Shown: positions 52,347 through 61,482 of the stretch, piece after piece
Position numbering within the stretch: the first letter of the stretch is position 1
Layout: every line of letters begins with the position of its first letter
NCBI RefSeq assembly: GCF_009380135.2
Contig: NZ_WHUT02000006.1
Span: 186,001-250,000, forward strand
DNA length: 64,000 bases
Reading direction: 5' to 3'
Source of the DNA: Fertoeibacter niger
GTDB taxonomy: Bacteria; Pseudomonadota; Alphaproteobacteria; Rhodobacterales; Rhodobacteraceae
Position numbers and translations under genes: made by a program
Notes under the pieces: model-generated
Told to the model about the DNA's origin: nothing
Database searches by the model: none
What the model saw: the letters and a program-made list of their open reading frames with translations, nothing else

Positions 52347-54635
52347 ATGAACAAGGCGATTACCGACGGGCTGGTGCTGATGCCGCCGCCGTTTTCGGCG
52401 GGGCTGAACCTGTGGTCGCGCGAGGATGGCACGCCCGGATCGGCCAGCTATGCGGGCCAGCCCAATGCGGCCTTCGTGCCGGCGGATCAGGATTTCGCAG
52501 GCTGCATGGAATTGCAGAAAACCGTGGGAACACAAAGCCTGCGCGCCTTTGCCCAGACGCCGCTGAGGCCCGGGATGTATCTGCGCGTCACCGCCCGGGT
52601 CAAGGCAATCGCGGGCAGCCTGCCCTCGGTGCGCATTGCGGGTTGGGCCGGGCGATCGAATGGCAGCAATGTCAGCGGCGTGCCGCAAACTGGCCCGGCC
52701 AAGGCACTGACCAGCTATGGCGAGGTGGTGACGGTGACGGCGATCATCGGATCGGGCGACCGGCAGGGCGTGGACATGGTCTGGGGAACTGCCGCCGTTT
52801 ATGGCCACTTCGGTCTGGATCTGACGGGGCCGACGGGCGGCGTCGTGCGCATCGACGACATCGTGATCGAGGATGTGACCGATGTATTCCACCGCAACAT
52901 GATGGACTGGGTGGATGTGCGCGACTATGGCGCGCTGGGTGACGGTGTGACCGATGATGCGGCGGCCTTTGCGGCAGCGGATGCCGCGGCCGACGGCCGG
53001 CGCGTGCTGGTTTCGGCGGGCCAGTATTATCTGGGCGAAAGCGTGACGATCAATTCGCGTGTTTCGTTCGAGGGCACGCTGACCATGCCCGCCAACGCGC
53101 GCCTCGCCTGCACGCGGAACTATGATCTGGATACCTATGCCTCTGCCTTTGGCGGGGAGCTGGCGGGGTTTCGCCGCGCGCTTCAGGTCCTGTTCTACTT
53201 CTCGGACCATGTGACGCTGGATCTCAGCGGGCGGCGGGTTGATCTGCCGGCGCCGGTTGACGTGGCAGATGTGGCGGGGCTTGCATCCTTTGCACAGCGC
53301 CGCGTGCTGACCAACGGGCAGTTGAATGTGGTGGCGGGCAGCGCCTGGAACACCAGCACCACAACCTCGGTGGCGACCTATGCCCCGGCGCAGCCCTATC
53401 GCCTGACGGGGGTGACAAATGTGGCCAATGTGCCGGTCGGCGCGCGGGTCAGCGGCACCGGCGTTGGGCGCGAGGTTTATGTGCTGTCAAAGAACGTGGG
53501 CGCGGGCACATTGGACCTGAGCCAGCCCCTGTGGGCCGCGGCGGGCACCCGCACATTCACCTTTCATCGCTACAAATACGTTCTGGATTTCAGCGGGTTT
53601 TCCAGCCTGCAGAAGTTCGAGGTCACGGATATCGAGTTTCAGTGCAACGGCGAGGCCAGCGCCATCATGCTGGCCCCGTCGGGAAACACCTTTCGTCTGG
53701 CGGATTCGGTGGTGAACAAGCCGAAGGACCGGGGCATCACCTCGATCGGGGCGGGCTGTCAGGGGATGTTTGTCGATCAATGCCAGTTCCTGTCAAATGA
53801 ACAGCCGCTGCGCGCACAGGACCGCACGACCATCGCGCTGAACGTCAACAGCAATGACGCCAAGATCCGTGACAACCGCATCGTCCGTTTTGCGCATTTC
53901 GCGGTGATGAATGGCACGGGCCACATGTTCATCGGCAACCATTTCTTTCAGGGCGACGAGGAAACCGCAGGCGTGCGCCGCGCCGGGCTGATCTTTACCC
54001 AGCCCAATGTGAAAACACTGGTCACAAGCAACTACATCGACAACTGCTTTATCGAATGGTCGAACGAACATGACCAGGCACCCGATTTCAGCAACGAGTT
54101 TTCCTTTGGCGGCATGACGGTGGATGGCAACATTTTTACCGTCAACGATGCCGGGTCGTTCTTTCGATGGTTCGTGGTGACGCCACGCGGCCCGGGGCAT
54201 TACATCAACGGGCTGAGTGTGACGGGCAACACGTTCCGCACGGTGAATGCCAATGTTGACCGGGTAGAGGCAGTGGATACGACCCATGCGGATCTGGATT
54301 ATGCCCGCTTTCGCAACGTGGTGTTCTCGGCCAACACCTTCAACGGCATCAGCCAGATCACGGCCAGCCCCCTGACCATAGAACATGCCCAAGGCACCCC
54401 CGCCGATACCTGGGTGGTGGACGGGGCTGCCTATCTGCCGTTCGGCGGACGGGCGCGCAATGTTCAGGCCGTGGTGGCAGAGGGGGCGATCACCAATGTC
54501 AACAACGTGCAGCAGGTGCCAGTGCCCTATGTGCAGCTTGAACAGGGCAGCGGCGGGCGGTTCGTGCATCTGCGCTGGCCGGCGGCCGTGAAGGGGCGGG
54601 TGCATGTGACCCTGCGCTGCGACGCGCCGGTATAA
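52347..54635 (+). CDS. Right-handed beta-helix protein with Pectate_lyase_3-like domain, possible GTA/phage-type fibre
   Basis: 762 residues with no signal peptide. N-terminal ~190 residues form a beta-sandwich-like region (LVLMPPPFSAGLNLWSRE, VRIAGWAGRSNGSN). Next is the Pectate_lyase_3 / GH28-related entry motif (WVDVRDYGALGDGVTDDAAAF, ~191-211) and a long parallel beta-helix (repeated G-N-x-F, N-x-I-x-N units to ~690). The N-terminus M-N-K-A-I-T-D-G-L is one I associate with Rhodobacteraceae proteins of this type. The leaderless beta-helix layout fits a phage- or gene-transfer-agent-type fibre better than a secreted lyase. Catalytic residues are not evident. Confidence 0.75.
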   Translation: MNKAITDGLVLMPPPFSAGLNLWSREDGTPGSASYAGQPNAAFVPADQDFAGCMELQKTVGTQSLRAFAQTPLRPGMYLRVTARVKAIAGSLPSVRIAGWAGRSNGSNVSGVPQTGPAKALTSYGEVVTVTAIIGSGDRQGVDMVWGTAAVYGHFGLDLTGPTGGVVRIDDIVIEDVTDVFHRNMMDWVDVRDYGALGDGVTDDAAAFAAADAAADGRRVLVSAGQYYLGESVTINSRVSFEGTLTMPANARLACTRNYDLDTYASAFGGELAGFRRALQVLFYFSDHVTLDLSGRRVDLPAPVDVADVAGLASFAQRRVLTNGQLNVVAGSAWNTSTTTSVATYAPAQPYRLTGVTNVANVPVGARVSGTGVGREVYVLSKNVGAGTLDLSQPLWAAAGTRTFTFHRYKYVLDFSGFSSLQKFEVTDIEFQCNGEASAIMLAPSGNTFRLADSVVNKPKDRGITSIGAGCQGMFVDQCQFLSNEQPLRAQDRTTIALNVNSNDAKIRDNRIVRFAHFAVMNGTGHMFIGNHFFQGDEETAGVRRAGLIFTQPNVKTLVTSNYIDNCFIEWSNEHDQAPDFSNEFSFGGMTVDGNIFTVNDAGSFFRWFVVTPRGPGHYINGLSVTGNTFRTVNANVDRVEAVDTTHADLDYARFRNVVFSANTFNGISQITASPLTIEHAQGTPADTWVVDGAAYLPFGGRARNVQAVVAEGAITNVNNVQQVPVPYVQLEQGSGGRFVHLRWPAAVKGRVHVTLRCDAPV

Positions 54636-54643
54636 GCGGGCTG

Positions 54644-54663
54644 GGGGGCGAAGGCCCCCTTTT
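54644..54663 (+). terminator. Intrinsic terminator after the beta-helix gene
   Basis: GGGGGC / GCCCCC arms around GAAG followed by TTTT, 9 bases past the stop. Its end meets the convergent PNPOx-like gene. Confidence 0.7.
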
Positions 54664-55154
54664 CATAGGTGCAGGTCTTCTGCCGTCAGCCGGTGCGCCC
54701 GGCCGAAGCCGCCGTTCAGCAATGCCGACAGCGGTTCCAGCCGCACCAGCGCGAAATCGGCAAAGTCGATGTAGAGCGCCGATTTGGGATGTGTGGTCAG
54801 CCAATGGTCGCGCAGGACGGCATGTTCGGTGCTGTCGCGGGCAATGAAACGGGCGGTGACGCGGATCATCAGGCGCGGATGTGTCAGCGGGTCGCCCTTT
54901 GGCCCCGGCTCGCCCACCATCAGGGCAGCCACCGGATTTGCAGCCAGGGCCGCGTGATGGGGGGCAAGGGCCGAAATCAGCGTCAAGGGTGTGCCGACCG
55001 GTGTCAGGCCAAGGGCGATGCGGCTGATGCCGGGGGTGCCGGTTTCAGGGTCGGTCACGGCAAGCGCGCCATGGCGTGCGGTTGCCAGCAGGCCCTGCGC
55101 CATGGTGCGGGCGGCGTCATCGGCAGGGGCGACGGGATCGGGGTTTTGCGGCAT
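54663..55154 (-). CDS. Pyridoxamine 5'-phosphate oxidase-like (HugZ-type) flavin-binding protein
   Basis: 163 residues with the split-barrel flavin fold: GALAVTDPETGTPGISRIALG (first strands), PLTLISALAPHHAALAANP, VAALMVGEPGPKGDPLTHPRL, and the C-terminal ALYIDFADFALVRLEPLSA. This resembles heme-utilisation HugZ N-terminal domains and generic PNPOx-like proteins. No heme-uptake genes are near. The ATG at 55154 is used, since the upstream frame is low-complexity. Confidence 0.85.
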   Translation of the reverse strand: MPQNPDPVAPADDAARTMAQGLLATARHGALAVTDPETGTPGISRIALGLTPVGTPLTLISALAPHHAALAANPVAALMVGEPGPKGDPLTHPRLMIRVTARFIARDSTEHAVLRDHWLTTHPKSALYIDFADFALVRLEPLSALLNGGFGRAHRLTAEDLHL

Positions 55155-55543
55155 GGGGCCTCGCGGAGCAGGACAGGGGCGCGGGCGTCGGGCTGGCTGT
55201 GCCTTGGTTAGCGACGCCACGGGCGGATTGCAAGCGGGGCGAATCAGCCGTTTTTGAGCGGTTGATAGTGGTTCAGGCATCAAAGTGCGGTGTTCGCCCG
55301 GGTGCGATGGCCAAGGCCCGGTGTTGTGAAGCGGCAGGGCGTTGAAAAACAAGGTCTAAGGCGGCACAAATTCGCCGTAATTTACAAATTTCCGAACGCT
55401 ATGGTCAAGAAATTTACAGAAAATCATAAGACTTAAAGGGGGTTACATAAAAATTGACAACTTGCTAATGTGTCCTTGGGGATGGTTGACGCACAATTGC
55501 CGATGCCACAGGGCGGGCGCTGGCCCGCGACGGAGGAGCACAG
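55155..55543. other. 389-base promoter region upstream of acs
   Basis: No gene. Strikingly AT-rich from 55370 to 55470 in an otherwise GC-rich window, with several TTTAC and AAATTT tracts and a TTGACA at 55454 for which I find no good -10 partner. Likely contains the acs promoter and activator sites. Confidence 0.5.
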
Positions 55544-57502
55544 ATGTCAGACCATGGGCAGGCGGTTTACACCGCCTCGAAAGATTTCATCGCAGCCGCA
55601 CATGTCGATGCCGCCGCCTATGACCGGATGTATGCGGCATCGGTCGCCGACCCCGAGGCCTTCTGGGCCGAGCAGGGCAAGCGAATTGACTGGATCACCC
55701 CCTACACCCTTGTGAAGAACACCGATTTCACATTGGGCCAGGTGTCGATCAAATGGTTCGAGGATGGCGTGCTGAATGTGGCCGCCAATTGCGTTGACCG
55801 GCATCTGGCCACACGCGCGAACCAGACCGCGATCATCTGGGAGCCTGACCACCCCGCCACGCCTGCGCGCCACATCACCTATGCGCAATTGCATGACGGC
55901 GTCTGCCGCATGGCCAATGTGCTGAAGGCGCAGGGTGTGAAAAAGGGCGACCGGGTGGTGATGTATCTGCCGATGATCCCCGAGGCCGCCTTTGCCATGC
56001 TGGCCTGCGCACGGATCGGGGCGATTCACTCCATCGTTTTCGCGGGGTTCTCGCCTGATGCGCTGGCAAACCGGATCAACGATTCGGCGGCGAAAGTGGT
56101 GATCACAGCAGATTTCGCGCCGCGCGGCGGCAAGAAGACCGGGCTGAAGGCCAATACCGACGCCGCCCTGCTGCATTGCAGCGACCGGGTGAAATGCCTT
56201 GTTGTCAAGCATACCGGCGACCAGACGACCTGGATCGACGGCCGCGATATCGATTTGAAGGCCGAAATGGCCGCCGCCAGCGCCGACTGCCCGGCCGAGC
56301 CGATGGGTGCCGAAGACCCGCTGTTCATCCTTTACACCTCTGGTTCCACCGGCAAGCCCAAGGGCGTGGTGCATACTTCGGGCGGCTATCTGGTCTATGC
56401 GGCGATGACGCATCAGATCACCTTCGACTATCAGGAAGGCGACGTCTTCTGGTGCACGGCCGATGTCGGCTGGGTGACGGGGCACAGCTATATCATCTAC
56501 GGGCCGCTGGCGAACGGGGCCACGACGGTGATGTTTGAGGGTGTGCCCACCTTCCCCGACGCATCCCGCTTCTGGCAGGTGTGCGACAAGCACAAGGTCA
56601 CGCAGTTCTACACCGCGCCCACGGCGATCCGCAGCCTGATGGGCATGGGCAAGGAATGGGTCGAAAAATGCGATCTCAGCTCATTGCGCCTGCTGGGTTC
56701 GGTGGGCGAGCCCATCAACCCCGAGGCCTGGCACTGGTATAACGAGACGGTGGGCAAGGGCCGCTGCCCGATTGTCGATACCTTCTGGCAGACCGAAACC
56801 GGCGGGCATCTGATCACGCCGCTGCCGGGGGCCATTCCGCAGAAACCGGGCTCGGCGACGAAGCCGTTCTTTGGGGTGAAGCCCATCGTGCTGGATCCGG
56901 CGACGGCGCAGATCCAGCAAGCGACCGAGACTGACGGCGTGCTGTGCATCGCTGACAGCTGGCCGGGGCAGATGCGCACCCTGTGGGGCGACCACGCGCG
57001 GTTCGAGGAGGCCTATTTCAGCCAGTATCCCGGCTATTACTTTACCGGTGACGGCTGCCGCCGCGATGCTGATGGCTATTACTGGATCACCGGGCGGGTG
57101 GATGACGTGATCAACGTCTCGGGGCACCGGATGGGCACGGCCGAGGTCGAAAGTGCGCTGGTCGCACATGCGCAGGTGGCCGAGGCGGCGGTGGTGGGCT
57201 ATCCGCATGACATCAAGGGGCAGGGCATCTATGCCTATGTCACGCTGATGAACGGGGTCGAACCCACCGATGCCTTGCGCAAGGAGCTGGAGGGCTGGGT
57301 GCGCACCGAGATCGGCCCGATTGCCAAGCCCGATCTGATCCAATGGGCCCCCGGCCTGCCGAAAACCCGTTCGGGCAAGATCATGCGCCGCATCCTGCGC
57401 AAGATCGCCGAGAATGATTTCGGCGCATTGGGCGACACATCCACGCTGGCCGATCCGTCAGTGGTGGATGACCTGATCGCCAACCGGATGAACCGGGGCT
57501 GA
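55544..57502 (+). CDS. acs: Acetyl-CoA synthetase (AMP-forming)
   Basis: 652 residues. Converts acetate, ATP and CoA to acetyl-CoA, AMP and PPi. Adenylation motifs: [36 protein letters not shown], and [11 protein letters not shown] with Lys612 as the usual acetylation-regulated residue. [16 protein letters not shown]-type (here [16 protein letters not shown]) is characteristic of Acs. A GGAGGAG precedes the ATG. It heads a run with adk and a symporter that looks like an acetate-use module. Confidence 0.96.
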   Translation: MSDHGQAVYTASKDFIAAAHVDAAAYDRMYAASVADPEAFWAEQGKRIDWITPYTLVKNTDFTLGQVSIKWFEDGVLNVAANCVDRHLATRANQTAIIWEPDHPATPARHITYAQLHDGVCRMANVLKAQGVKKGDRVVMYLPMIPEAAFAMLACARIGAIHSIVFAGFSPDALANRINDSAAKVVITADFAPRGGKKTGLKANTDAALLHCSDRVKCLVVKHTGDQTTWIDGRDIDLKAEMAAASADCPAEPMGAEDPLFILYTSGSTGKPKGVVHTSGGYLVYAAMTHQITFDYQEGDVFWCTADVGWVTGHSYIIYGPLANGATTVMFEGVPTFPDASRFWQVCDKHKVTQFYTAPTAIRSLMGMGKEWVEKCDLSSLRLLGSVGEPINPEAWHWYNETVGKGRCPIVDTFWQTETGGHLITPLPGAIPQKPGSATKPFFGVKPIVLDPATAQIQQATETDGVLCIADSWPGQMRTLWGDHARFEEAYFSQYPGYYFTGDGCRRDADGYYWITGRVDDVINVSGHRMGTAEVESALVAHAQVAEAAVVGYPHDIKGQGIYAYVTLMNGVEPTDALRKELEGWVRTEIGPIAKPDLIQWAPGLPKTRSGKIMRRILRKIAENDFGALGDTSTLADPSVVDDLIANRMNRG

Positions 57503-57523
57503 ACGGTGCAGGGTGTCATCGCC

Positions 57524-58186
57524 ATGCCCGCTGTCGTGATCCTGCTGGGGCCGCCGGGTGCCGGAAAGGGCACACAGGCGCGCATTCTGGAACAGGACTT
57601 CGGCCTTGTGCAACTGTCCACGGGCGATCTGTTGCGCGCGGCGGTGGCGGCGGGCAGCCCGGCAGGGCTGGCGGCCAAAGCGGTGATGGAAGCAGGCGGG
57701 CTGGTCAGCGACGATATCGTTCTGGCCATCCTGCGTGACCGGATGCGTGATGCCGACACGGCGCGCGGCGTGGTCCTTGACGGCTTTCCGCGCACCACGG
57801 CGCAGGCGGCGGCGCTGGATGATCTGCTGGCCGCCACAGGCCAGCGTGTCACAGCGGCCATTAGCCTGGAGGTTGAGGATGCCGCGATGGTCGCCCGCAT
57901 CACCGGGCGCTTTACCTGCGCGGCTTGCGGCGAGGGCTATCACGACAGCTTCAAGCCGCTGCTGCATGCGGGCCGCTGCGACACCTGCGGCAGCACGGAT
58001 TTCAAGCGGCGGGCCGATGACAATGCCGAAACGGTGCAGGCCCGGCTGGCGGCCTATCACGCCCAGACCGCGCCGCTGATCACGCATTATCAGGCCCAGG
58101 GGGTTCTGCAACGGATCGACGCGATGGGCGCCATCGCGGACATCCGCAAAAGTTTGGCCGACATCGTAAAATCCGCGTCGGCCTGA
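57524..58186 (+). CDS. adk: Adenylate kinase, zinc-finger LID type
   Basis: 220 residues. P-loop LLGPPGAGKGTQAR, NMP-binding LVQLSTGDLLRAAV, D-G-F-P-R-T, and a LID with two Cys pairs (CAACGEGY and CDTCGS) for structural zinc. The ATG at 57524 fits the family N-terminus better than the GTG at 57506. Placement 21 bases after acs suggests disposal of the AMP made by Acs. Rhodobacterales usually also have adk in the ribosomal-protein operon, so this may be a second copy. Confidence 0.93.
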   Translation: MPAVVILLGPPGAGKGTQARILEQDFGLVQLSTGDLLRAAVAAGSPAGLAAKAVMEAGGLVSDDIVLAILRDRMRDADTARGVVLDGFPRTTAQAAALDDLLAATGQRVTAAISLEVEDAAMVARITGRFTCAACGEGYHDSFKPLLHAGRCDTCGSTDFKRRADDNAETVQARLAAYHAQTAPLITHYQAQGVLQRIDAMGAIADIRKSLADIVKSASA

Positions 58187-58194
58187 AAAGGGGG

Positions 58195-58221
58195 CCACCA
58201 TCCCCGGAACGGGGGCGGTGG
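58195..58221 (+). terminator. Stem-loop between adk and the DUF4212 gene
   Basis: CCACC/GGTGG outer and CCCCG/CGGGG inner arms around GAA, separated by a two-base internal loop. Nine bases after the adk stop. It could be an attenuator or processing site within the module. Confidence 0.4.
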
Positions 58222-58249
58222 AGGGTTATAACAACAGGGAGAAGACTTC

Positions 58250-58507
58250 ATGGCGGACAGAACATCGTCCAACGCCTACTGGGCTGCAAACGTTCGGATC
58301 ATCCTGACTTCACTGGCGATCTGGTTCATCTGCTCGTTCGGGCTGGGCATCATCCTGCGACCGGCGCTCAAGGGCATGTCGGTTGGCGGGGCCGACCTCG
58401 GGTTCTGGTTCGCCCAGAACGGTTCAATCTATGTGTTTCTCGTGCTGATCTTCGTCTACGCGTGGCGGATGAACAAGCTCGACAAAGAACACGGCGTGGA
58501 AGAATAA
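58250..58507 (+). CDS. DUF4212 sodium:substrate symporter small subunit
   Basis: 85 residues, two transmembrane helices (IILTSLAIWFICSFGLGIIL and GSIYVFLVLIFVYAW) with the DUF4212 pattern Y-W-x-x-N-x-R near the N-terminus. These proteins accompany VC_2705-type sodium:solute symporters, as here, and are thought to be their small subunit. Its stop is 15 bases before the symporter ATG. Confidence 0.92.
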   Translation: MADRTSSNAYWAANVRIILTSLAIWFICSFGLGIILRPALKGMSVGGADLGFWFAQNGSIYVFLVLIFVYAWRMNKLDKEHGVEE

Positions 58508-58522
58508 GGGAGCGTCGGAGCA

Positions 58523-60484
58523 ATGGATCAATTCACACTCAACCTGCTTGTGGTCGGCGCGACATTCGCCCTCTACATCGGGATCGCGATCTGGGCCCGC
58601 GCGGGCACGACTGCGGAATTCTATGCGGCGGGACAGGGCGTTCACCCGGTTCTGAACGGGATGGCCACGGGCGCCGACTGGATGTCGGCGGCCTCGTTCA
58701 TTTCGATGGCAGGCATCATCGCGCTGGCCCCGGCCGGCGGGTATGAACAGTCGGCCTATCTGATGGGCTGGACCGGCGGCTATGTGCTGCTGGCGCTGCT
58801 GCTGGCCCCCTATCTGCGCAAGTTCGGCAAGTTCACTGTGCCGGAGTTCATCGGTGACCGCTTCTATTCCAAAGGCGCGCGTCTGGTGGCCGTTGTCTGC
58901 CTGATCGTCATCTCGGTCACATACGTTATCGGCCAGATGCGCGGCGTGGGCGTGACCTTCTCGCGCTTCCTCGAAGTGACGACGGATACCGGGCTGTATA
59001 TCGGCGCGGCCATCGTGTTCGCCTATGCGGTTCTGGGCGGCATGAAGGGCATCACCTACACCCAGGTGGCGCAGTATGTCGTGCTGATCATCGCCTACAC
59101 CATTCCGGCGATCTTCATCTCGCTGCAACTGACGGGTTCGTTCCTGCCGCAGCTTGGCCTGATCGGCAGCTATACCCCGGATGGCGTCGATTCCGGCGTG
59201 GCGATGCTGGCCAAGCTGGACCAGGTTGTGACCGAACTCGGCTTCAAGGCCTATACGTCTGAATCAGCCAACATGCTGAACATGGTTCTGTTCACCATGT
59301 CCCTGATGATCGGCACCGCGGGTCTGCCGCATGTCATCATCCGCTTCTTCACCGTGCCGAAAGTGGCTGACGCGCGTTCGTCGGCAGGCTGGGCGCTGGT
59401 GTTCATCGCGCTGCTTTACACCGTTGCCCCGGCTGTGGGTTCGATGGCGCGTCTGAACCTGACGACGACGATGTGGCCCGCTTCGGCCACCGGCAGCGCC
59501 TTTGACGGCCCCGCCATCACCCGTGCCGACATCGACAGCAACCCGGAACTCAGCTGGATCCGCACTTGGGAAAAGACCGGCCTGCTGGCCATGTCCGACC
59601 TGAACGGCGACGGCCAGATCCAGTATTTCGCCGAACCGGCGGCAACTGCCGCCGCCAACCGTGAACTGGCTGCTGCGAAAACTGCACTGGCTGGCGCTGC
59701 GGCGGGTTCCGACCTTACCGCGCTTGAAGCTGCCGTGGCCGATGCGACCGCCAAGCGGGATGCCGCGCTGGCTACCGACACCATCGGCGGCCAGACCCTG
59801 GCCGAACGTGGCTGGGTCGGCAACGAAGTGACCCGGATCGACAACGACATGATGGTTCTGGCGAACCCTGAAATCGCGGCCCTTCCGGGCTGGGTCGTCG
59901 CACTGGTTGCTGCGGGCGCACTTGCCGCCGCCCTGTCCACCGCTGCGGGCCTGCTCTTGGCCATTTCCTCGGCCATCAGCCACGACCTGATCAAGGGGAT
60001 GATCAACCCCGGCATCACCGAAAAGGGCGAGCTTCTGGCGGCACGTATCGCGATGGGCTTTGCCATCGTGGTGGCGACCTACCTTGGCCTCAACCCTCCG
60101 GGCTTTGCGGCGCAGGTTGTGGCGCTGGCCTTCGGTCTTGCGGCGGCGACGATCTTCCCTGTGCTGATGATGGGCATCTTCTCCAAGCGCATCAACAAGG
60201 AAGGCGCGATTGCCGGGATGCTGGTGGGCCTCGTGTTCACCTCGGTCTACATCTTCATCTACAAGGGCTGGTTCTTCGTCCCCGGCACCAACATGCTGCC
60301 CGACACGGCTGCCAACTATGTCTTCGGCATCTCGCCGCTGTCGATCGGTACTGTCGGCGCCATCGTGAACTTCGTGACGGCCTATGTCGTCTCGTCGGTC
60401 ACGGCGGCACCGCCGCAGGCTGTGCAGGATCTGGTCGAGTCCATCCGCGTGCCGCGCGGTGCGGGCAAAGCCCAGGCCCACTGA
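58523..60484 (+). CDS. Sodium:solute symporter (ActP/VC_2705-like) with an EF-hand-like insertion
   Basis: 653 residues, SSS family with about 13 helices. Na+-symporter motifs GADWMSAASFISMAG and AVLGGMKGITYTQVAQY are present. Compared with ActP (about 550 residues) there is an extra ~130 residues, roughly 325-450, between two helices. This includes D-L-N-G-D-G-Q-I at 359-366 (EF-hand loop pattern), then an Ala-rich helical stretch (373-418). Likely substrate is acetate or another short carboxylate, from the acs neighbour and family. Confidence 0.93.
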   Translation: MDQFTLNLLVVGATFALYIGIAIWARAGTTAEFYAAGQGVHPVLNGMATGADWMSAASFISMAGIIALAPAGGYEQSAYLMGWTGGYVLLALLLAPYLRKFGKFTVPEFIGDRFYSKGARLVAVVCLIVISVTYVIGQMRGVGVTFSRFLEVTTDTGLYIGAAIVFAYAVLGGMKGITYTQVAQYVVLIIAYTIPAIFISLQLTGSFLPQLGLIGSYTPDGVDSGVAMLAKLDQVVTELGFKAYTSESANMLNMVLFTMSLMIGTAGLPHVIIRFFTVPKVADARSSAGWALVFIALLYTVAPAVGSMARLNLTTTMWPASATGSAFDGPAITRADIDSNPELSWIRTWEKTGLLAMSDLNGDGQIQYFAEPAATAAANRELAAAKTALAGAAAGSDLTALEAAVADATAKRDAALATDTIGGQTLAERGWVGNEVTRIDNDMMVLANPEIAALPGWVVALVAAGALAAALSTAAGLLLAISSAISHDLIKGMINPGITEKGELLAARIAMGFAIVVATYLGLNPPGFAAQVVALAFGLAAATIFPVLMMGIFSKRINKEGAIAGMLVGLVFTSVYIFIYKGWFFVPGTNMLPDTAANYVFGISPLSIGTVGAIVNFVTAYVVSSVTAAPPQAVQDLVESIRVPRGAGKAQAH

Positions 60485-60497
60485 CACCAAAACCATT

Positions 60498-60525
60498 GCG
60501 CGCGCCCTGCCACCGGGGCGCGCGC
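60498..60525 (+). terminator. Strong stem-loop after the symporter gene
   Basis: Perfect 10-bp arms GCGCGCGCCC and GGGCGCGCGC with an 8-base loop, 13 bases after the stop, then ACCCCCTTTC. Confidence 0.6.
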
Positions 60526-60546
60526 ACCCCCTTTCAAGGAAACACC

Positions 60547-60585
60547 ATGACGCCCTTCCATACCACCGGGGTTCCGCAATGCTGA
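60547..60585 (+). CDS. 12-codon leader ORF with a strong ribosome site
   Basis: ATG at 60547 is preceded by AAGGAAA and encodes MTPFHTTGVPQC, ending in a TGA that overlaps the downstream ATG (60579). This is either a coupled leader peptide or evidence that the downstream start is mis-chosen. Confidence 0.35.
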   Translation: MTPFHTTGVPQC

Positions 60586-61100
60586 TGGACCTTCTCGCCA
60601 CGATCTGCGCGGGTGCCGGGCTGGCGGGCATCGTGTTGGCGCTGCGCTATTTCAGCCGCAACCGCCTGCCGAAATGGACATTGCCCGCCGCGATCGGCGC
60701 CGGCATGCTGATCTTTTCGGTCTGGAACGAATACAGCTGGTATCCCCGTGTCAGCGGCGCATTGCCCGACGAGGTCATCATCGTCTCCAGCCCGCAGGAC
60801 CGGGTGTTCTACCGTCCCTGGACCTATCTTTTCCCCGTCTCGTCGCGCTTCATGGCGCTGGACCGCACGGCCATGCTGACCTCGGCCGAAAACGCGGGTT
60901 TCCGCCGCGCCGATGCGCTGATCGTGCAACGCTGGGCCGGGGCGCAGCGCGTGCCGCTGGCGTTTGACTGCGCGGGCCACCGCCGCGCCGATCTGGTTGG
61001 CGATGCCAGTCTCGCGCCCGATGGCGCGTTGCAAGGTGCAGCCTGGCAGGCCGTTGGCACCGATGATGCCCTGCAACAGGCCGCTTGCCGGGAGGGGTGA
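60579..61100 (+). CDS. Unknown membrane-anchored protein
   Basis: 173 residues, no family recognised. N-terminal hydrophobic helices (LLATICAGAGLAGIVLALRYF and LPAAIGAGMLIFSVWNEYSW), then a soluble part of ~110 residues (ALPDEVIIVSSPQDRVFYRP, SSRFMALDRTAML) rich in Arg and Ala. The ATG at 60579 has no ribosome site of its own and overlaps the 12-codon ORF, so translation may be coupled. Lies between the symporter and the response regulator, with its stop 1 base before the latter's ATG. Confidence 0.7.
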   Translation: MLMDLLATICAGAGLAGIVLALRYFSRNRLPKWTLPAAIGAGMLIFSVWNEYSWYPRVSGALPDEVIIVSSPQDRVFYRPWTYLFPVSSRFMALDRTAMLTSAENAGFRRADALIVQRWAGAQRVPLAFDCAGHRRADLVGDASLAPDGALQGAAWQAVGTDDALQQAACREG

Positions 61101-61101
61101 C

Positions 61102-61476
61102 ATGCCGCCGCTGCACAGCGTTCTGGTGGTCGAGGATGAGGACAACATCGCCACCGCGCTGGAATACCTCGTCACCCGCGAAGGTTACGCCCATGACCGC
61201 GTGTCCAGCGGGGCCGATGCGCTGACGCGAATCCGCGCCACAAGGCCCGATCTGGTGCTGCTGGATGTGATGCTGCCCGAGGTGTCGGGCTATGACATCT
61301 GCGACGGCGTGCGCCGCGATCCGGCGCTGGCTGCGGTGAAAATCCTGATGATGACGGCACGGGGATCGGCCAGCGAACGCCGCCGGGGGCTTGCGCTGGG
61401 GGCCGATGGCTTCATCACCAAGCCGTTTGAATTGAACGCCCTGCGCGCCGAGGTGCGGCGGCTGCTGGGGCCTTGA
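61102..61476 (+). CDS. Single-domain response regulator
   Basis: 124 residues, a receiver domain only. Acidic pair E-D-E-D at 11-14, phospho-Asp55 in LVLLDVMLPEVSGYD, Thr in ILMMTARG, and Lys in F-I-T-K-P-F. No output domain and no histidine kinase gene adjoin it. A GGAGGGG ribosome site overlaps the previous stop. In other bacteria such proteins accompany ActP-type symporter genes with CbrA/CrbS-like kinases, which are not present here. Confidence 0.9.
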   Translation: MPPLHSVLVVEDEDNIATALEYLVTREGYAHDRVSSGADALTRIRATRPDLVLLDVMLPEVSGYDICDGVRRDPALAAVKILMMTARGSASERRRGLALGADGFITKPFELNALRAEVRRLLGP

Positions 61477-61482
61477 CCCCAC

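Noticed and set aside
52347-54635. Functional secreted pectate lyase or polygalacturonase
   Set aside because: No signal peptide and no catalytic Asp/Arg set that I can identify; the domain entry motif is shared by phage and GTA fibres.
55454-55471. Sigma-70 promoter at TTGACA upstream of acs
   Set aside because: No acceptable -10 hexamer occurs 16-18 bases downstream, so it is reported only as an AT-rich region.
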